Source: Ephydatia muelleri
Lineage: Eukaryota > Porifera > Demospongiae > Spongillida > Spongillidae
Assembly: GCA_013339895.1 (NCBI GenBank)
Contig: JABACO010000021.1
Coordinates: 2,192,328-2,256,327 of the forward strand
Direction: 5' to 3'
Length of the DNA stretch: 64,000 bases
Each line of letters opens with the position of its first letter. Position 1 is the stretch's first letter. The notes beneath the pieces are model-generated. The model did no database searches. It saw only the letters and a program-made list of their open reading frames with translations, and had not been told where the DNA came from. This document shows, one piece after another, positions 14,315 through 26,400 of the stretch. The translations under genes were made by a program, and so were the position numbers.

Positions 14315-15638
14315 TGGGTGGTGCATGTGTGTGTTGATATGTCTATTAAAATCAAAGGTGATACTGAAGCCATAAGGGGCATTTGGCAGTGTAGCTGATA
14401 GTCTGGATGCCAAACCAATATGTTATCATGGAATTAAGCTTCTTGAAAATATCAGTTTGCTGGGGAGGGGGGGGGGGGGGGGGGGGGGAAGGGTTTACTC
14501 TTGTACTCTTTGAGTATAACATACTGTGTCATGTGTGTGCTTAAAATGGCACAAACATGTCAAATGCATAGCCACTACAATGCAGAAAGGGACCATGAAT
14601 AAACGTAGCAGAGATAATGCTCGGTGCAATGGATGGAAGATGTAGATCCAGTGTTAGATTATTGGCTTACAGTTTTTCTTTGTAATTTCAGGAAAAAAAT
14701 GAATGTTGATGAAATCACCATTGATCCACATGCTGCCTGGCAACCGGTCGAAAAAGAGCCAGACACTTGCAAGGACGAAGAAGGTGAGATCCCACTAAAA
14801 TTAACAATTTACGTTGTTGAATCTATTCTCGTGTGTGTGTGTGTGTGGGTGTGGGTGTGGTATGTGTGCAGATACGCCACCAACCAAAAAGATTAAGGCA
14901 GAGGTTACCAATCCTCCCACACCCGTGCAGAGGGCCGTGAGCACACCCCCAGCCAACACCCCATGTGTGAAACGTCCCCTCTCCGGTATCAACGGGACCC
15001 ACTTTCGTGGCCCCACCCCTCCTTCCTCGCAGATCTCCGCGCCGAGTCCCGGGAGGGGCAGTTTGCCTCCGGTCACTCGTACGGCTTCCAACACTTCCCT
15101 GCACGATCCGACCGCCGTGCAACTGCCAAGCATCCCGCCCCCTAGCAACCCGCCCCCTAGCAACCCGCCCTCAGGCCATCAGCTGGCAGCTGATGACATA
15201 GATGTGAGTCTGTTTCACTTGGATTCTGTTTTATTTTTTGTGCACTAACAGTTCTAAAAGGGGATTGTTAATTCTATATACAAGAGCGTGGTAATAATTA
15301 CAGCTTGTGTCATTGCTAAGATCTAAAAGCTATTGTACTTTCAATTCTGTAGAGTAACTAACCTGTATGTAGTACCTTATTCTTCGTTGAGCTCATTTAT
15401 TTACTCTTAGGGGAGTCATGCCTCTTTGCATGTCTAGACAAAATAATGTCATGTTACATATTCCTTACATTTCCCTCCTGTTGTGCTCGCCTGCCTGCAG
15501 GCCATGCAACGTTTTCCAATAAACATTTTATCTTATTCACAGGGTCTCAGTTTCTTCGACAGTATTGGTGACGATGAGCTTCTGAACTGTCTGAACGATG
15601 ACCTTCCATCCCACGAGCTGCTTTCAATTCTGGACTAA
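3853..15638 (+). CDS. ZMIZ1: ZMIZ1/ZMIZ2-type zinc finger MIZ domain protein (PIAS-like transcriptional co-regulator), complete
   Basis: Sixteen exons: 3853-3921, 4847-5018, 5393-5452, 7532-7706, 8072-9809, 10100-10303, 10548-10689, 11929-12058, 12281-12395, 12482-12583, 13233-13338, 13401-13528, 13659-13795, 14692-14783, 14872-15203 and 15543-15638. All junctions are GT-AG and all phases agree, giving 1265 aa. The N-terminus ([34 protein letters not shown]) is the conserved ZMIZ N-terminal domain. Residues 284-309 are an Ala/Ala-Thr tract and about 440-595 are Gln-rich. From about 855 comes the PINIT-like region ([30 protein letters not shown]), then [13 protein letters not shown] and the MIZ/SP-RING finger at about 1020-1070. 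The tail has a PPTKKIK basic motif and an acidic C-terminus. In vertebrates ZMIZ proteins are nuclear SUMO-linked co-activators; that role is inferred. It is the likely single pre-duplication homologue of ZMIZ1/2. Compared with human, a few residues are missing at the exon 3/4 junction. Confidence 0.95.
4373..7525 (+). repeat. Microsatellites and short tandem repeats in ZMIZ introns 1-3 (numbered from the 3853 exon)
   Basis: Tracts include (CA)n at 4373-4403, a cactcatcac-type array at about 4530-4790, short copies of a gtgtggatgggcgtgtgtta-like unit at 5260-5370, a gtgtggtgtaggt array at about 5455-5700, (TG)n at 6086-6159, (CT)n at 6361-6541, (TG)n at 7085-7125 and CA/CCACAC-rich DNA at 7150-7525. 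Exons 2 and 3 lie within this span. Confidence 0.85.
7874..8066 (+). repeat. (CA)n tracts in ZMIZ intron 4
   Basis: Two CA tracts (about 7874-7922 and 8043-8063) flank a diverged CA-rich segment and run nearly into the exon 5 acceptor at 8071. Confidence 0.9.
8072..9809 (+). other. ZMIZ exon 5: Ala-Thr tract and Gln-rich hexapeptide repeats
   Basis: This 1.74-kb exon encodes most of the disordered region. At 8445-8522 it encodes eight Ala, Val-Ile, four Ala, then six Thr-Ala pairs, written with many different Ala and Thr codons. At about 8918-9375 it encodes Gln-rich sequence. Within that, 9030-9260 is an 18-bp-period repeat (unit like caacaacaaatgcaagca) giving QQMQAQ-type hexapeptides. The rest is Pro/Ser/Gly-rich. 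It starts at acceptor gtgcag and ends at donor gttagc. Confidence 0.9.
10345..10460 (+). repeat. 27-bp tandem repeat in ZMIZ intron 6
   Basis: Four near-identical 27-bp copies, each beginning tgaattaataaaatgttgat. Confidence 0.9.
10695..10850 (+). repeat. Purine-rich minisatellite after ZMIZ exon 7
   Basis: Copies of a roughly 25-bp unit containing gagggagatatgtgggagtg begin just after the exon 7 donor at 10690. Confidence 0.85.
11090..11490 (+). repeat. 15-bp minisatellite and (TG)n tract in ZMIZ intron 7
   Basis: At 11090-11320 the unit cacctgcactataca repeats about a dozen times. At 11402-11488 there is a pure (TG)n tract. Confidence 0.9.
11660..11825 (+). repeat. 40-bp tandem repeat in ZMIZ intron 7
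   Basis: Four copies of a 40-bp unit beginning ggctgttacagttttgtaca and ending in ctctgcacacat; the last is diverged. Confidence 0.9.
12059..12150 (+). repeat. (TG)n starting at the exon 8 donor
   Basis: The donor gtgtgtgtg after ZMIZ exon 8 is itself the first part of an interrupted (TG)n tract, so the 5' splice site lies inside the microsatellite. Confidence 0.85.
12660..13105 (+). repeat. Two minisatellites in ZMIZ intron 10
   Basis: At about 12670-12850 an aatgccacaccccttac-type unit repeats with variable length. At 12931-13105 a 43-bp unit (gtttctcatgccagtcacat plus 23 bp) is present four times. Confidence 0.9.
13401..13795 (+). other. ZMIZ exons 12-13: MIZ/SP-RING zinc finger
   Basis: Exon 12 (13401-13528) encodes [20 protein letters not shown] followed by HIQ. 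Exon 13 (13659-13795) encodes [20 protein letters not shown] followed by VCG and [11 protein letters not shown]. The ordered Cys, Cys-x-His and CPVC residues are those expected of the PIAS/Siz zinc-binding fold, which in relatives contacts UBC9 during SUMO transfer. No key ligand is missing. The intron between them contains short tandem copies of an exon-like segment (tgctgaatgtaggcacata). Confidence 0.93.
14213..14490 (+). repeat. (TG)n and poly-G tracts in ZMIZ intron 13
   Basis: A (TG)n tract ends in a GC-alternating stretch (gcgcgcgcac) at about 14303-14312, and a pure G run follows at 14466-14488. Confidence 0.9.
15543..15638 (+). other. ZMIZ last exon: acidic transactivation-like tail
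   Basis: The 31-residue C-terminus contains [20 protein letters not shown] and ends in Leu-Asp. Two acidic-hydrophobic D/H-E-L-L motifs occur in it. Vertebrate ZMIZ1 also ends in a DELLSYL/DDLLSLF-type segment (from memory), so this looks like the same activation domain. The stop TAA is at 15636-15638. Confidence 0.85.
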
Positions 15639-16093
15639 TTTTCTAAAATGGCACCTTTTTTTTTGGCTCCACTGAAGCCTCTCAATGTCTTCTTACTTCT
15701 CAGTGATTTCTTTTTTTATACATTTGTATTAAATGTATCCCCTCCCCTTTCCTAAAACTATTCTTTCAAATTAATGCACACCTTGTCGCTCCCTGGTTTG
15801 TGCAAATGCATTTCAATTGGTACTCATTGCGAAAACGAATCGCTCTCAATCATGCTTCACAGCTCAAACATGCTTAATTTGAAAAACGGTTGTGCAAGTG
15901 TGATACGTTGATAAATTCCTACTTGGCGTTTGTGTTGATGCTTACTTTATGTTAAGTTGGGTAATAATTTTTCTTTGGGAGTTGTATTGTTATATACACG
16001 CTAACACCTGTTACTACGACTATTTTAAGCAGGATTGAACTCCATTGGACTTATTTTTCTGTCTGTTTGTATGTAAAGGCATACATTACTAGT

Positions 16094-16320
16094 ATAATAT
16101 TTCCAGTACGTGCAATAAAAATGTAACGCTTGCGTTAAAATGGATGGCTAATTAAAAATTCAGAGCGTTACAACTCCATGACAGATACTCCGATTCTCAG
16201 TGCGTAATAAGCAATGTGTAGAGAACATTTTGGACTTCTAGAATATCAACAACAACAATAACAACAAAATTGTAATCTTGAAAAAATATGCGTTAGGTCC
16301 CTTTTCGCGCTAAATAGTAC
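16094..16320 (+). repeat. Dispersed repeat, copy A (ZMIZ 3' region)
   Basis: The segment runs from tttccagtacgtgcaataaa to taggtcccttttcgcg. It has close relatives at 17463-17640 (copy B) and partly at 54672-54745 (copy C). All share a gtgtagag(g/a)acattt...gaaatcttgaaaa...tagg(t)tccctttt backbone. Confidence 0.75.
16114..16119 (+). terminator. Candidate polyadenylation signal of ZMIZ-type gene
   Basis: An AATAAA hexamer in tgcaataaaaatg, about 475 bp past the ZMIZ stop. It lies inside repeat copy A described below. The cleavage site is not determined. Confidence 0.5.
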
Positions 16321-16980
16321 ATTTACATTAAAGAAGTACCAGTGTAAAACATGCGCAGCTGCATCTGTATATAGAAAGTAATTAAACGAATAATAAAATA
16401 GTGTAATTTGGTGGGGACTTGAGTCTTTGTTGTAGTTTTCATTCTGAACTACACCTATAGTTTCTGCTATACGCAGATGGTCTTTATTCATTTTGCTTTC
16501 ATTTTTATTTCAACATTAGTTTTAATGTTGTGTTTAAAAGAATGTAGTCTGTTGATGTTTTTAAAATCCACATTTATACGTTTGGCCCTTGGTTACCGAG
16601 TGATGGTGTGTTTGCAAAGGATAAGACTGGTTTCTTATTGTCACATGAAAATGCATTAGATTGCATTTATCTACATGTGCATACTCTTTATGGTCTATGG
16701 CAAATGTTATTTGGACACATCACGTTACACTGTTTGGAAGTACAGGTGTATTTTATGCCGGGTTGGGGGGGGCAATATAAATGCTGACCCCAGGTAATGT
16801 TCTCATGTTGCAGCAGGCTCCAGTTATTAATCTTCCTACAATCACTTTGTACTCAGCACTCCACTGAGAATACCCTTCACTTCATCTTGGAGTGCACAGT
16901 GGTACTACATAGCAAGTCTGAAAACGCCCAATGCTCTAGGTTCTTCAGTGCCAAGTATCACACATTTTGGTGAACTAGAT

Positions 16981-17102
<122 letters not shown>

Positions 17103-17462
17103 ACATACAGGTCCAGCTTAAGTTATGCATAAGAGGCGGGGTTTGCATGGGTGGTAATAACCAGCCTGATGCATGGTGAGGAAGTATGGCACTCCAGCTT
17201 TCTGAGAGCTCCCTCTGATGGGGCAAAAAGTTGGTACAGAGAGTATGAGCAACAACATGAAGAAGTGATTGGTATTTCACAATGCAAGTGAAGTGATGTA
17301 AGAGTATGAAATCAACATTTCATTATCTCAAATGCTCCCCTGCCCTCACCTGACTCTGAAAAATAGTATCATATAACACATTGCACTTTCCATATATTTA
17401 TCATAAATCATACCGTTTGGGATTGCTTCTTCGAAAAGGGACCTAATGCATACATGATAAAA

Positions 17463-17640
17463 TTTCCAGTACGCGCAATAGAAATGTAACGCTTGCGTTG
17501 AAATGTATGGCTTATAGCCTTACAACTCCATGACGATTCTCAAGCAACGTGTAGAGGACATTTCAGACTTCTAGAATACCAAAGAATTTGAAATCTTGAA
17601 AAAAAAAAACAGGCGTTAGTATAGGTTCCTTTTCGCGTAA
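17463..17640 (+). repeat. Dispersed repeat, copy B (ZMIZ-anoctamin intergenic)
   Basis: Same backbone as copy A, in the same orientation, by eye roughly 80% alike with small gaps. The AATAAA of copy A reads aataga here. It lies between the convergent ZMIZ and anoctamin genes. Confidence 0.75.
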
Positions 17641-17978
17641 ACGATCCCACATACTGAATCGTATAATGTTGACCGTGGGCTACATAACGTTGTATGCAAG
17701 CAGCAGCTAAATGGAATGGAAGCCCTAACCACTCGAGAAAAGTACACATTTCTCTGTCCCTAGAGGCAGGGTGTGGCCGGGAGGGCTGATGAAAGCAGCT
17801 CGTATTCTGATAAACAAATGAGATAGGAACCCCTGGGCAACTTTTGATATCACAATGACATCTTAGAATTATTGGTTCCATTGTATAATATAATCATGAA
17901 ACACTGTCCCCCCAATATTTATGTTCCACTCAATGGGCATATAAAATTGATGACTGAAGCACTTGATATAATCATGTA

Positions 17979-17984
17979 TTTAAT
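17979..17984 (-). terminator. Candidate polyadenylation signal of anoctamin gene
   Basis: On the minus strand ATTAAA occurs 112 bp beyond the anoctamin stop (18097-18099). It is a common variant signal; the choice is tentative. Confidence 0.35.
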
Positions 17985-18096
17985 TCTGCAGCGATAAATT
18001 TCACACACACTAATACTACAAAATATCTGCCACACATGCTATGAAGCAAACGCAAACTCGTTCTAATATTGATATGATATGATTTTGTTTATAAAT

Positions 18097-20441
18097 TTAC
18101 AAGGGGTGTTCTTCATGTAAGCTCTTATTCTCGTCCTTCTTGACACCAAGGACCTGCTGCTGTTGTGCGCGGTAGGCCAGCAGCTTTTCCCTCTTGATCT
18201 CATTCTCCACGTTCTCTGGAACGTCAGGGACAGCCCAAGCAATGACCATACTCAGAAAAAAGATCACATGCTATATTGAAAGACCCGGGAGGAGAGAGAA
18301 GGGAGGTAAGGAGAGAATTAAAAGGAAGCAGAGAAATAAACGAGTTATGCCCACTACATAGTCCAATAAAAGCACACCTTACCTCAAACACTATGACAAA
18401 GCCAAGCCTTCCCACCATGGTTTGGTAGAACGACAAGGGTCGTGATCCTCCAGGTGAGACCTGGCTTCGGAACCTTAAGGGTTATACACATATGGTCATA
18501 CCGTCCACTCGTACAAAGGGTTTAAGCCTCACCTACACGTGACATCAGTAATGGCACATGCCCCAAATCCAGTAATGACTGAGACTGCAGGGTCACTTGG
18601 ATTCTCCAAATTAAAGAGTAATGATGAGCAATTTGTGTTCTTGAGCATTGATGCCCATCCCGTCTCATTGAATGCAATATTCTGAATGGCATTGAAGCAG
18701 CCATTTTGTGCCATACAGGTGTAGTTGACGAATGGAAGGTAATATAGAGCACTGTCACCACTTTTAATGACATTGTCACTCTGGTCGTACAGTTTCAGTT
18801 TCATGGCGTTCATTAAAGGGAATGATCCACTCTCTATTAGCACAGAGAGGTCGAAGCTCGATTGGGTCCAGTTGACGTAGCCAAGGGTGGAGTTTGATGA
18901 GGCGACTGCATCTGCATAGCCCAAGTGCTTGTAAACCTCAAGGGGAATGAAGTTGGCAGTGACAGCAATCAGCCAGGCATTGGTGACCACTGAGAGTTTG
19001 GACACCACATCCAATATGGCGTACCACGAGCCTACCAAAATGCAGAGAGCAAGTAGTAAACAAAGAAAAGGAAGGGAGGGGGGAGAGGGAGGAGGGAGGA
19101 ATTCACTCAACAGCAATGTGGAGGAGCAGCATACCAATATCCTGGGCTCGTTCTGCCACCGGGCGTCGAAGAAGGGTACAAAACTTGTATGCATCCAAAC
19201 GTATTTCAATCCAGTTATTAAGAAGAGCAAACAGTGGAGCCAAGGGGAATGCCGCAACAAAGATGGTCACAAAGCCATACTGAATCACTGAAGACAAAAA
19301 GAAACAAATATAAATACTCAAAAAACAAAAGGGTGCTTGTCCCTAAAGCAAAATATGCCATAATAGTTCATGCTCAGTTTGGTGTCTCACACTGCAGGCT
19401 GTTAAAGGGTGAATTTTCTATAATGTTGGAACCTAGTTCCTGCACTAACAAATTCAAGCAAAGATTTTGATAAGATTAATTATTGACAGCTTGCATGCAG
19501 TTTGAGATTGTACATTTGAAAAATTGACACTACTGAAATGCATGAAGACTTAATCTTGAGGGTCTTCCCTATGATAGTTGAATGTTCAGTGACATGAGTT
19601 AATTAATCGGACTAATGTTTACTTCGACAAAAGAAAACAATAAACAGAAAATAACATCATTACCAAGTTCGAGGTACTCTGAGAAAAGACCTTGCTCTTC
19701 AACTGGCAAGAGAATGTTGTCTCTCTCCCATCGTGTGTAGATTTCTTCCTCCTCCTCTTTCCTCTGCTTCTTCCACCAGTTAATTAGTTGTTTTACAAGC
19801 CTGCAAATAATCAGAGCCAAGAACCAGTACATTTATAGGAAGGCTCATATATTCTCCAGCTGCATGAAACAACCACTGAGCAGGGTGAGGGAAAATAGGA
19901 GAATATAGTCCCTGCATCTAGCTATTCAATCTCAAGCCATGATTGACTAAAAACTACAGTTTCTACCACTAACGAAGCCTCCTCCCCTCCCCATTCCTTA
20001 AAGAAAAAAAAAACACCCTAATGAATGAAAAAAGTGACACTTTATAAGTCTCTTCTAAAAATAGTGGCACACAATTTATGAGCTTACGGGATGCCCAACT
20101 CCACACCATTGTTGAGAGCCTGCTTGCCAATCATGATTATGCCATACTGAATGGTGAGCTCAAGAAGACAGCCGTACGTGGAACACTCCTCCAGACGTGC
20201 ACGACCAAGCTTGAAATAACCTCCAGGATAGCCTGCAAAACTAAGGGAGGCAGCAATCAGAACATGTAGATTTTAGTACTGGACAGTTCTCACTTTCCTT
20301 TGAAGAATGCAATGTAGAAGATGGAGGAATAAAAGTTGACAAACTGAAAAATGTAGAGTTTGACAGTGAAGCTGTCATCATACTGAGTCTGGGTTCTGTG
20401 CAGTTCTGAGGATCAGTTGAACATATGAAACACTGAGTCAT

Positions 20442-20480
<39 letters not shown>

Positions 20481-23400
20481 ACAGACAGACACACACACAC
20501 AGACAGACACACAGACACACACACACACAGACACACACACACACACACATACATACACACACACGCGCTCACCCCAGTCAGTGAGCTTGTAAGCCAGGAA
20601 TTCATACACCCTGTTTAAAACCAATACGCAGATGAGCTGCAGTATGGCCCCAGTTATGGACACGAAGAGGTCTCCAATACTGGGCCCCCCAGGGATCTGT
20701 GACACAGTGACATAGAGGAGACCAGCCACAGCTACACGATACAGGATGAGTGAGAACACCACACCAATGACCAAGAGGACCTGAATCGTCAAAACAAGAC
20801 AGTAAATTTAATGTGGTCCCTCCTCCCCTTCTTGGACAATATGTGCGGTCCCTCCTCCCCCTCCTCTTCTTACCATGAAACAGAGGATGCTGAATGAAAG
20901 CATCAGCTTTGGAAGGAGGAGGTGAGGAGGCTGGATGTACTCGTCCCGTTCAAGAACTGGATTGTACAACACGTAATTCTTTGCATTTTTAGGGTTCAGG
21001 CTGATGTAGTGCTTTATCCTTTGTTCAAATGCAGGGCGTGGTTGTTCCTATGAAAACATGATTAGGATAAAATGTATTTAAATAGAGAAGGATGTAGCAA
21101 TCAGACTTGGCACTCCTCCACACCCCAACAAACAATAGAGTGGCTCACCTCAGCTTCCTCATAACCTAACACATCCCAGTCGTGCTGTAATTGGAACTGC
21201 CGTCTCTTCCAAAACTCCAGAAACAAGACTGCCCAGAGAGCCATGAACCCAGCAAAGAAGACCGTAGCCTCATTGTCAAAGAGGTAGGCTGCCTGTTGAA
21301 GCATGAGGGAACATGTCGCAATGGCGCATGTAAAAGTGAAGGAGAATGCCAAAGCAATGGCAGAGTAAAATGGCATTGGTTATGAAAGTTAGGGATTGAA
21401 TGATGGCCAAGAAATGCAACCTTCCATTGGATTATACTACATGTTGGTATAAGGGAGTACACTCACATATGAGAATGGACAGGACTCTTTCAGATACCAG
21501 AAGTCACACTTCTCATCACACAGGGGACACATGTAGAAAGTGGTGCGATTGGTTTGACATATCTCCCTCCTATTGAAAGGGAAATGGTTTAAACACACAT
21601 CCCATTAGAAATCACATACTCAACTCAGAATCCCTACAAATGACAATTCCACTGAACTGTATGAACTATCATAACACCAAATTCTCAAATTTTCCTCCCA
21701 GCACCATGCCATGGCATGGCTACCAGTGTTTGTATTCACATGTTAATCACCCGTACACTACAATGGAAGTCCAACAGGTCTTCTTTCACTTTGAAGTGAT
21801 GCTCTTTCTCCTTGTCAACTATGCATTGTTGCACAGCCAATTAAGCCAATGCGTGTAAGCTATACAAATACTTGTACTCGCCCTTTGAACTGCAAGTGCA
21901 GTGTGTTATGTTGCAGCCAAGACTTCCCCCAAACCACACCCATGACAAGGGTCCACCGTTCCACTTACGCGATGGGATTGCGAGATTGAGGGATCTTGGA
22001 TAATCCTACGCACATGACAATGACACCAACGAAGGCTGCAAAGTGAAGAAAGTATGTGTAGAATCCTGTCCAGGTGAAGTAGATGCCAACCTTCTCTCCA
22101 AAGTAGCGCCTAAAATAAAGAACCACTTATTAATTATTTCTGAAATGTGTGCTTCGTTATCTACCCTGGCATACTAACAGTGAAAGAGTACTGTCATCAA
22201 TGTGTGTGTGCCATGCAATGGGCAGTAGTAAGAAACCTTGCCCACAGTGGGTGCCATGCAATGGGCACCTTGCCCACAGACACCTGACGTACCGCACATG
22301 GTCCAATGGCTGGTGCTTGAAGATGTTCCTCGGGTGGGCCCATCGTTCAAAGAGAAACTGTTCGACACAAAAGAACATTTTCACATTGTGTGTGAGTGTG
22401 CCACTAGGTATCCTTCCATACCTGTCGATCAGTCTTTATGTCCTCACCCTTCCGCACACTGTAGTTGCTCTGATGAAGAAAGAGTCGCCCCCAAGGTGAC
22501 ATCACATGATCTCCCATGACCTCACACAGTGCATATCATATGACAATCACATGACATGCAGACACCTCACACTGTATTGTCTGTATATCACATGACATGC
22601 AGACCTCGAGCAGTGGATACCACACGACATTCAGGTGATATATCACATGACAACAGACACCACACAGTGCATATCACATGACATACAAACCTCGTGCAGT
22701 GGATATGCTGCACTGAAGACCCCAGCAGATAGCAACCTTCCAATTCCAATGCTGCTAATGTCTTCTCCGTTCTCTGTGTACGGAGTGTTCTGAAGAATGT
22801 GCCATGTCTGTGTGTGTTGTGTGTGTGTGTGTGTGGATTTGGGGATACAAGGATTTAAAAACTTGTACATCTCCTAACCACACTTTATATGCACACAAAT
22901 CATCGTCATTGGTAACTGTAGTGGGTATACAGGAGACACGTGTACACCATATAAGGGCACACACCTATCCACACATAAGGGGCACACATCTATCCACACA
23001 TAAGGGGGCACACATCTATCCACACACAAGGGGCACACATCTATCCACACACAAGGGGCACACACCTATCCACACACAAGGGGCACACATCTATCCACAC
23101 ACAAGGGGCACACACCTATCCACACATAAGGGGACACACTTATCTACACATAAGGGGGACACACCTATCCACATATATCCACACATAAGGATCCACACAT
23201 AAGGGGACACACCTATCTACACATAAGGGGGACACACCTATCCACATATAAGGGTACACACCTATCTACACATAAGGGGACACACTTATCTACACATAAG
23301 GGGGACACACTATCCACATATATCCACACATAAGGATCCACACATAAGGGGACACACCTATCTACACATAAGGGGGACACACCTATCCACATATAAGGGT

Positions 23401-26400
23401 ACACACCTATCCACACATAAGGGGACACACACCTATCCACACATAAGGGGACACACTTATCTACACATAAGGGGGACACACCTATCCACATATATCCACA
23501 CATAAGGATCCACACATAAGGGGACACACCTATCTACACATAAGGGGGACACACCTATCCACATATAAGGGTACACACCTATCCACACATAAGGGGACAC
23601 ACACCTATCCACACATAAGGGGACACACCTATCTACACATAAGGGGGACACACCTATCCACATATAAGGGTACACACCTATCCACACATAAGGGGACACA
23701 CACCTATCCACACATAAGGGGCACACACCTATCCACATACAAGGGGACACACCTATCCACACATAAGGGGACACACCTATCCACACATAAGGGGACACAC
23801 CTATCCACACATAAGGGGACACACACCTATCCACAAATAAGGAGGACATACACCTATCCAGACACAAGGGAGACACACACCTATCCACACATAAGGGACC
23901 TATCCACATATAAAGGGACACACCCATGGGGAACATATCTATCCACATATAAGGGGACACACACCTATCCTCCACAAGCAAACAGCCATGCATATGCTAC
24001 ACAACGTACCAGAGCACTCCTCAGAGCTGAAGTGAAGAACTTGGGATCATTGGCGTTCAGAAAGCTAAGGGAAAAGAAAGTCATACTATGCTAGAGGTAT
24101 CACAACTGGTAAAGGTTAGGTTGCAAATATATGTTATGTGGTTGCACGAGCAGATTCCCGTTTGAGTTGAGATCTTCAAAGCCATCTGCATTTTACTATC
24201 AACTAAGGTTGCCAAGTACCCTGTGTGTGTTGGATTACCAGTGGGCAAGAGGCTGGCCCATTTACCAATACTCCAGTTATTGTCAAAAGTGACATCATTA
24301 TTTAGTACTGTTCACCTTACCTGGCAACACACTGACACCTGATATTAAACCACATGCAACCAGATCCAGTTGCACAAACCACTAATAGGGACATTTCTAA
24401 TGGTGCATGGCAAACACAGTAGACACAAAAGGGAGAATGATCAATTATGGAGCAGAGAAGATGCTAGCACTGTGGCAAACAAATAGTGAGCTGTTTATGA
24501 ATAGTTATTTAGTGGTTATGAAGTGGCTGGTGCATTGGTGCTTCCAACTACTCGCGCACATCTAATTGTGCATAACATGATACAGTGTTGTATTCCACTA
24601 GTTAAACAAAGCAATAGGCTCCATATTGTCAGCAATTGTTACTGCCCACACACACCTATATATATTTAGGTGAGTCCAAACACTGACTCCCCCACACCAT
24701 AGTAACACATGCACAACTCTTACTGGTCTTTTAGATCATATTTGAAGGGTGCCGTGAGGTACTCATCGATCTCCAGGTCGTGAGGAATGTGGGGTAGAAA
24801 CGGATCGCGGATGTGAAGACGATCAAACAGCTGCTCACGATACGTGTGAGTTGTGAGCGTGTTTTCCTGCGAGAAAAGGGGGGAGGAGGATGATGACAGA
24901 CCAGGGATGGGGAGGAGGATGATGACAGTCCAGGGAGGGGGAGGAGGATGATGACAGACCAGGGAGGAGGAGGAGGATGATGACAGACCAGGGATGGGGA
25001 GGAGGATGATGACAGACCAGGGAGGAGGAGGAGGATGATGACAGACCAGGGAGGAGGATGAGGATGATGACAGACCAGGGATGGGGAGGAGGATGATGAC
25101 AGACCAGGGAGGAGGAGGAGGATGATGACAGACCAGGGAGGAGAAGGAGGATGATGACAGACCAGGGATGGGGAGGATGATGATGACAGACCAGGGATGG
25201 GGAGGAGGATGATGACAGACCAGGGATGGGGAGGAGGATGATGACAGACCAGGGATGGGGAGGAGGATGATGACAGACCAGGGATGGGGAGGAGGATGAT
25301 GACAGACCAGGGAGGATGACAGACCAGGGAGGAGGAGGAGGATGATGACAGACCAGGGATGGGGAGGAGGATGACAGGGATGCAAAATGGTGGGATTTGA
25401 AAACTATGATGCCTTAAAAGGTAAGGAGGTGCAATGAAACATTTCCGAGCTGGATGCTAGATGATCGATCACCTTCAACACTTCCCAGCACAAATAGTAA
25501 ATAGGAGTTTAAACAGAAATTGGTAGGGGGGAGAACAACAAGAGAGAGGGAGCCCTCTGAAGCACGTAACTCACTCCAATTGGCATCCTATATGAGAGGT
25601 CTTCTGCTCGGCGCAACAGAAAATCATGTTCAGCGTGTATTTTGATGTAGTATGTTTCCTTGTCAGGTGAGTCCTGGAACAGATATTCTTATTTTTATAT
25701 CGTCAAGCAAGATTATATGTGCATTATCCTTCCTCAACACTAGCCACACCCACTACCTCTTCTACTAACTCTAACCACACCCACCACTACTTCTGCTAAC
25801 TCTAACCACACCCATCACGTCTCCTGCTAACTCTAACCCCACCCACCACCTCTTCTGCTAACGCTAACCCCACCCACCACCTCTTCTGCTAACTCTAACC
25901 ACACCCACCACCTCTTCTGCTAACTCTAACTACACCCACCACCTCTTCTGCTAACTCTAACCACACCCACCACATCTTCTGCTAACTCTAACCACACCCA
26001 CTACCTCTTCTGGTGCCATTTAGCACATGTTTACATTTGTGCAAAAAGCTGTTCTACCCACTGGTGTAAACATGCTGTACATGTTTACTGCTAGACATTT
26101 AGATGCCACATGCCTTGACATTGTCAACACACCTTCCAGTGCTGCTTCTCCAATTGCAGCCCATTCTTTTCGCACTGCTTCAAGAACCAATAACGCTTCT
26201 TCAGTTGTTCCTTTTTCTTGCCATCCTCAATACTGTTGAGTTTGTCGGTTCCATCCGTGTCTTCCTCCGTTTCATTGGGTAGTTTTTTATAACAAAGAAC
26301 AAAGTCTGAAGAGATATGGACCACAAAGAGAAGTGAGAACCAAGTAATCTGTGACCACATTAGTTAAGTAACATTAATAACATTAGTCTGGTGGCCAGGT

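Noticed and set aside
22804..23993. Long minus- and plus-strand frames and a CRISPR-like look (regular direct repeats)
   Set aside because: The units are contiguous minisatellite copies without unique spacers, in an animal intron. Frames stay open only because of the repeat sequence.
24885..25385. 221-residue minus-strand frame rich in PGLSSSS
   Set aside because: Only its last 47 codons are an anoctamin exon; the rest is the 29-bp minisatellite. Kept as a finding, not as a separate gene.
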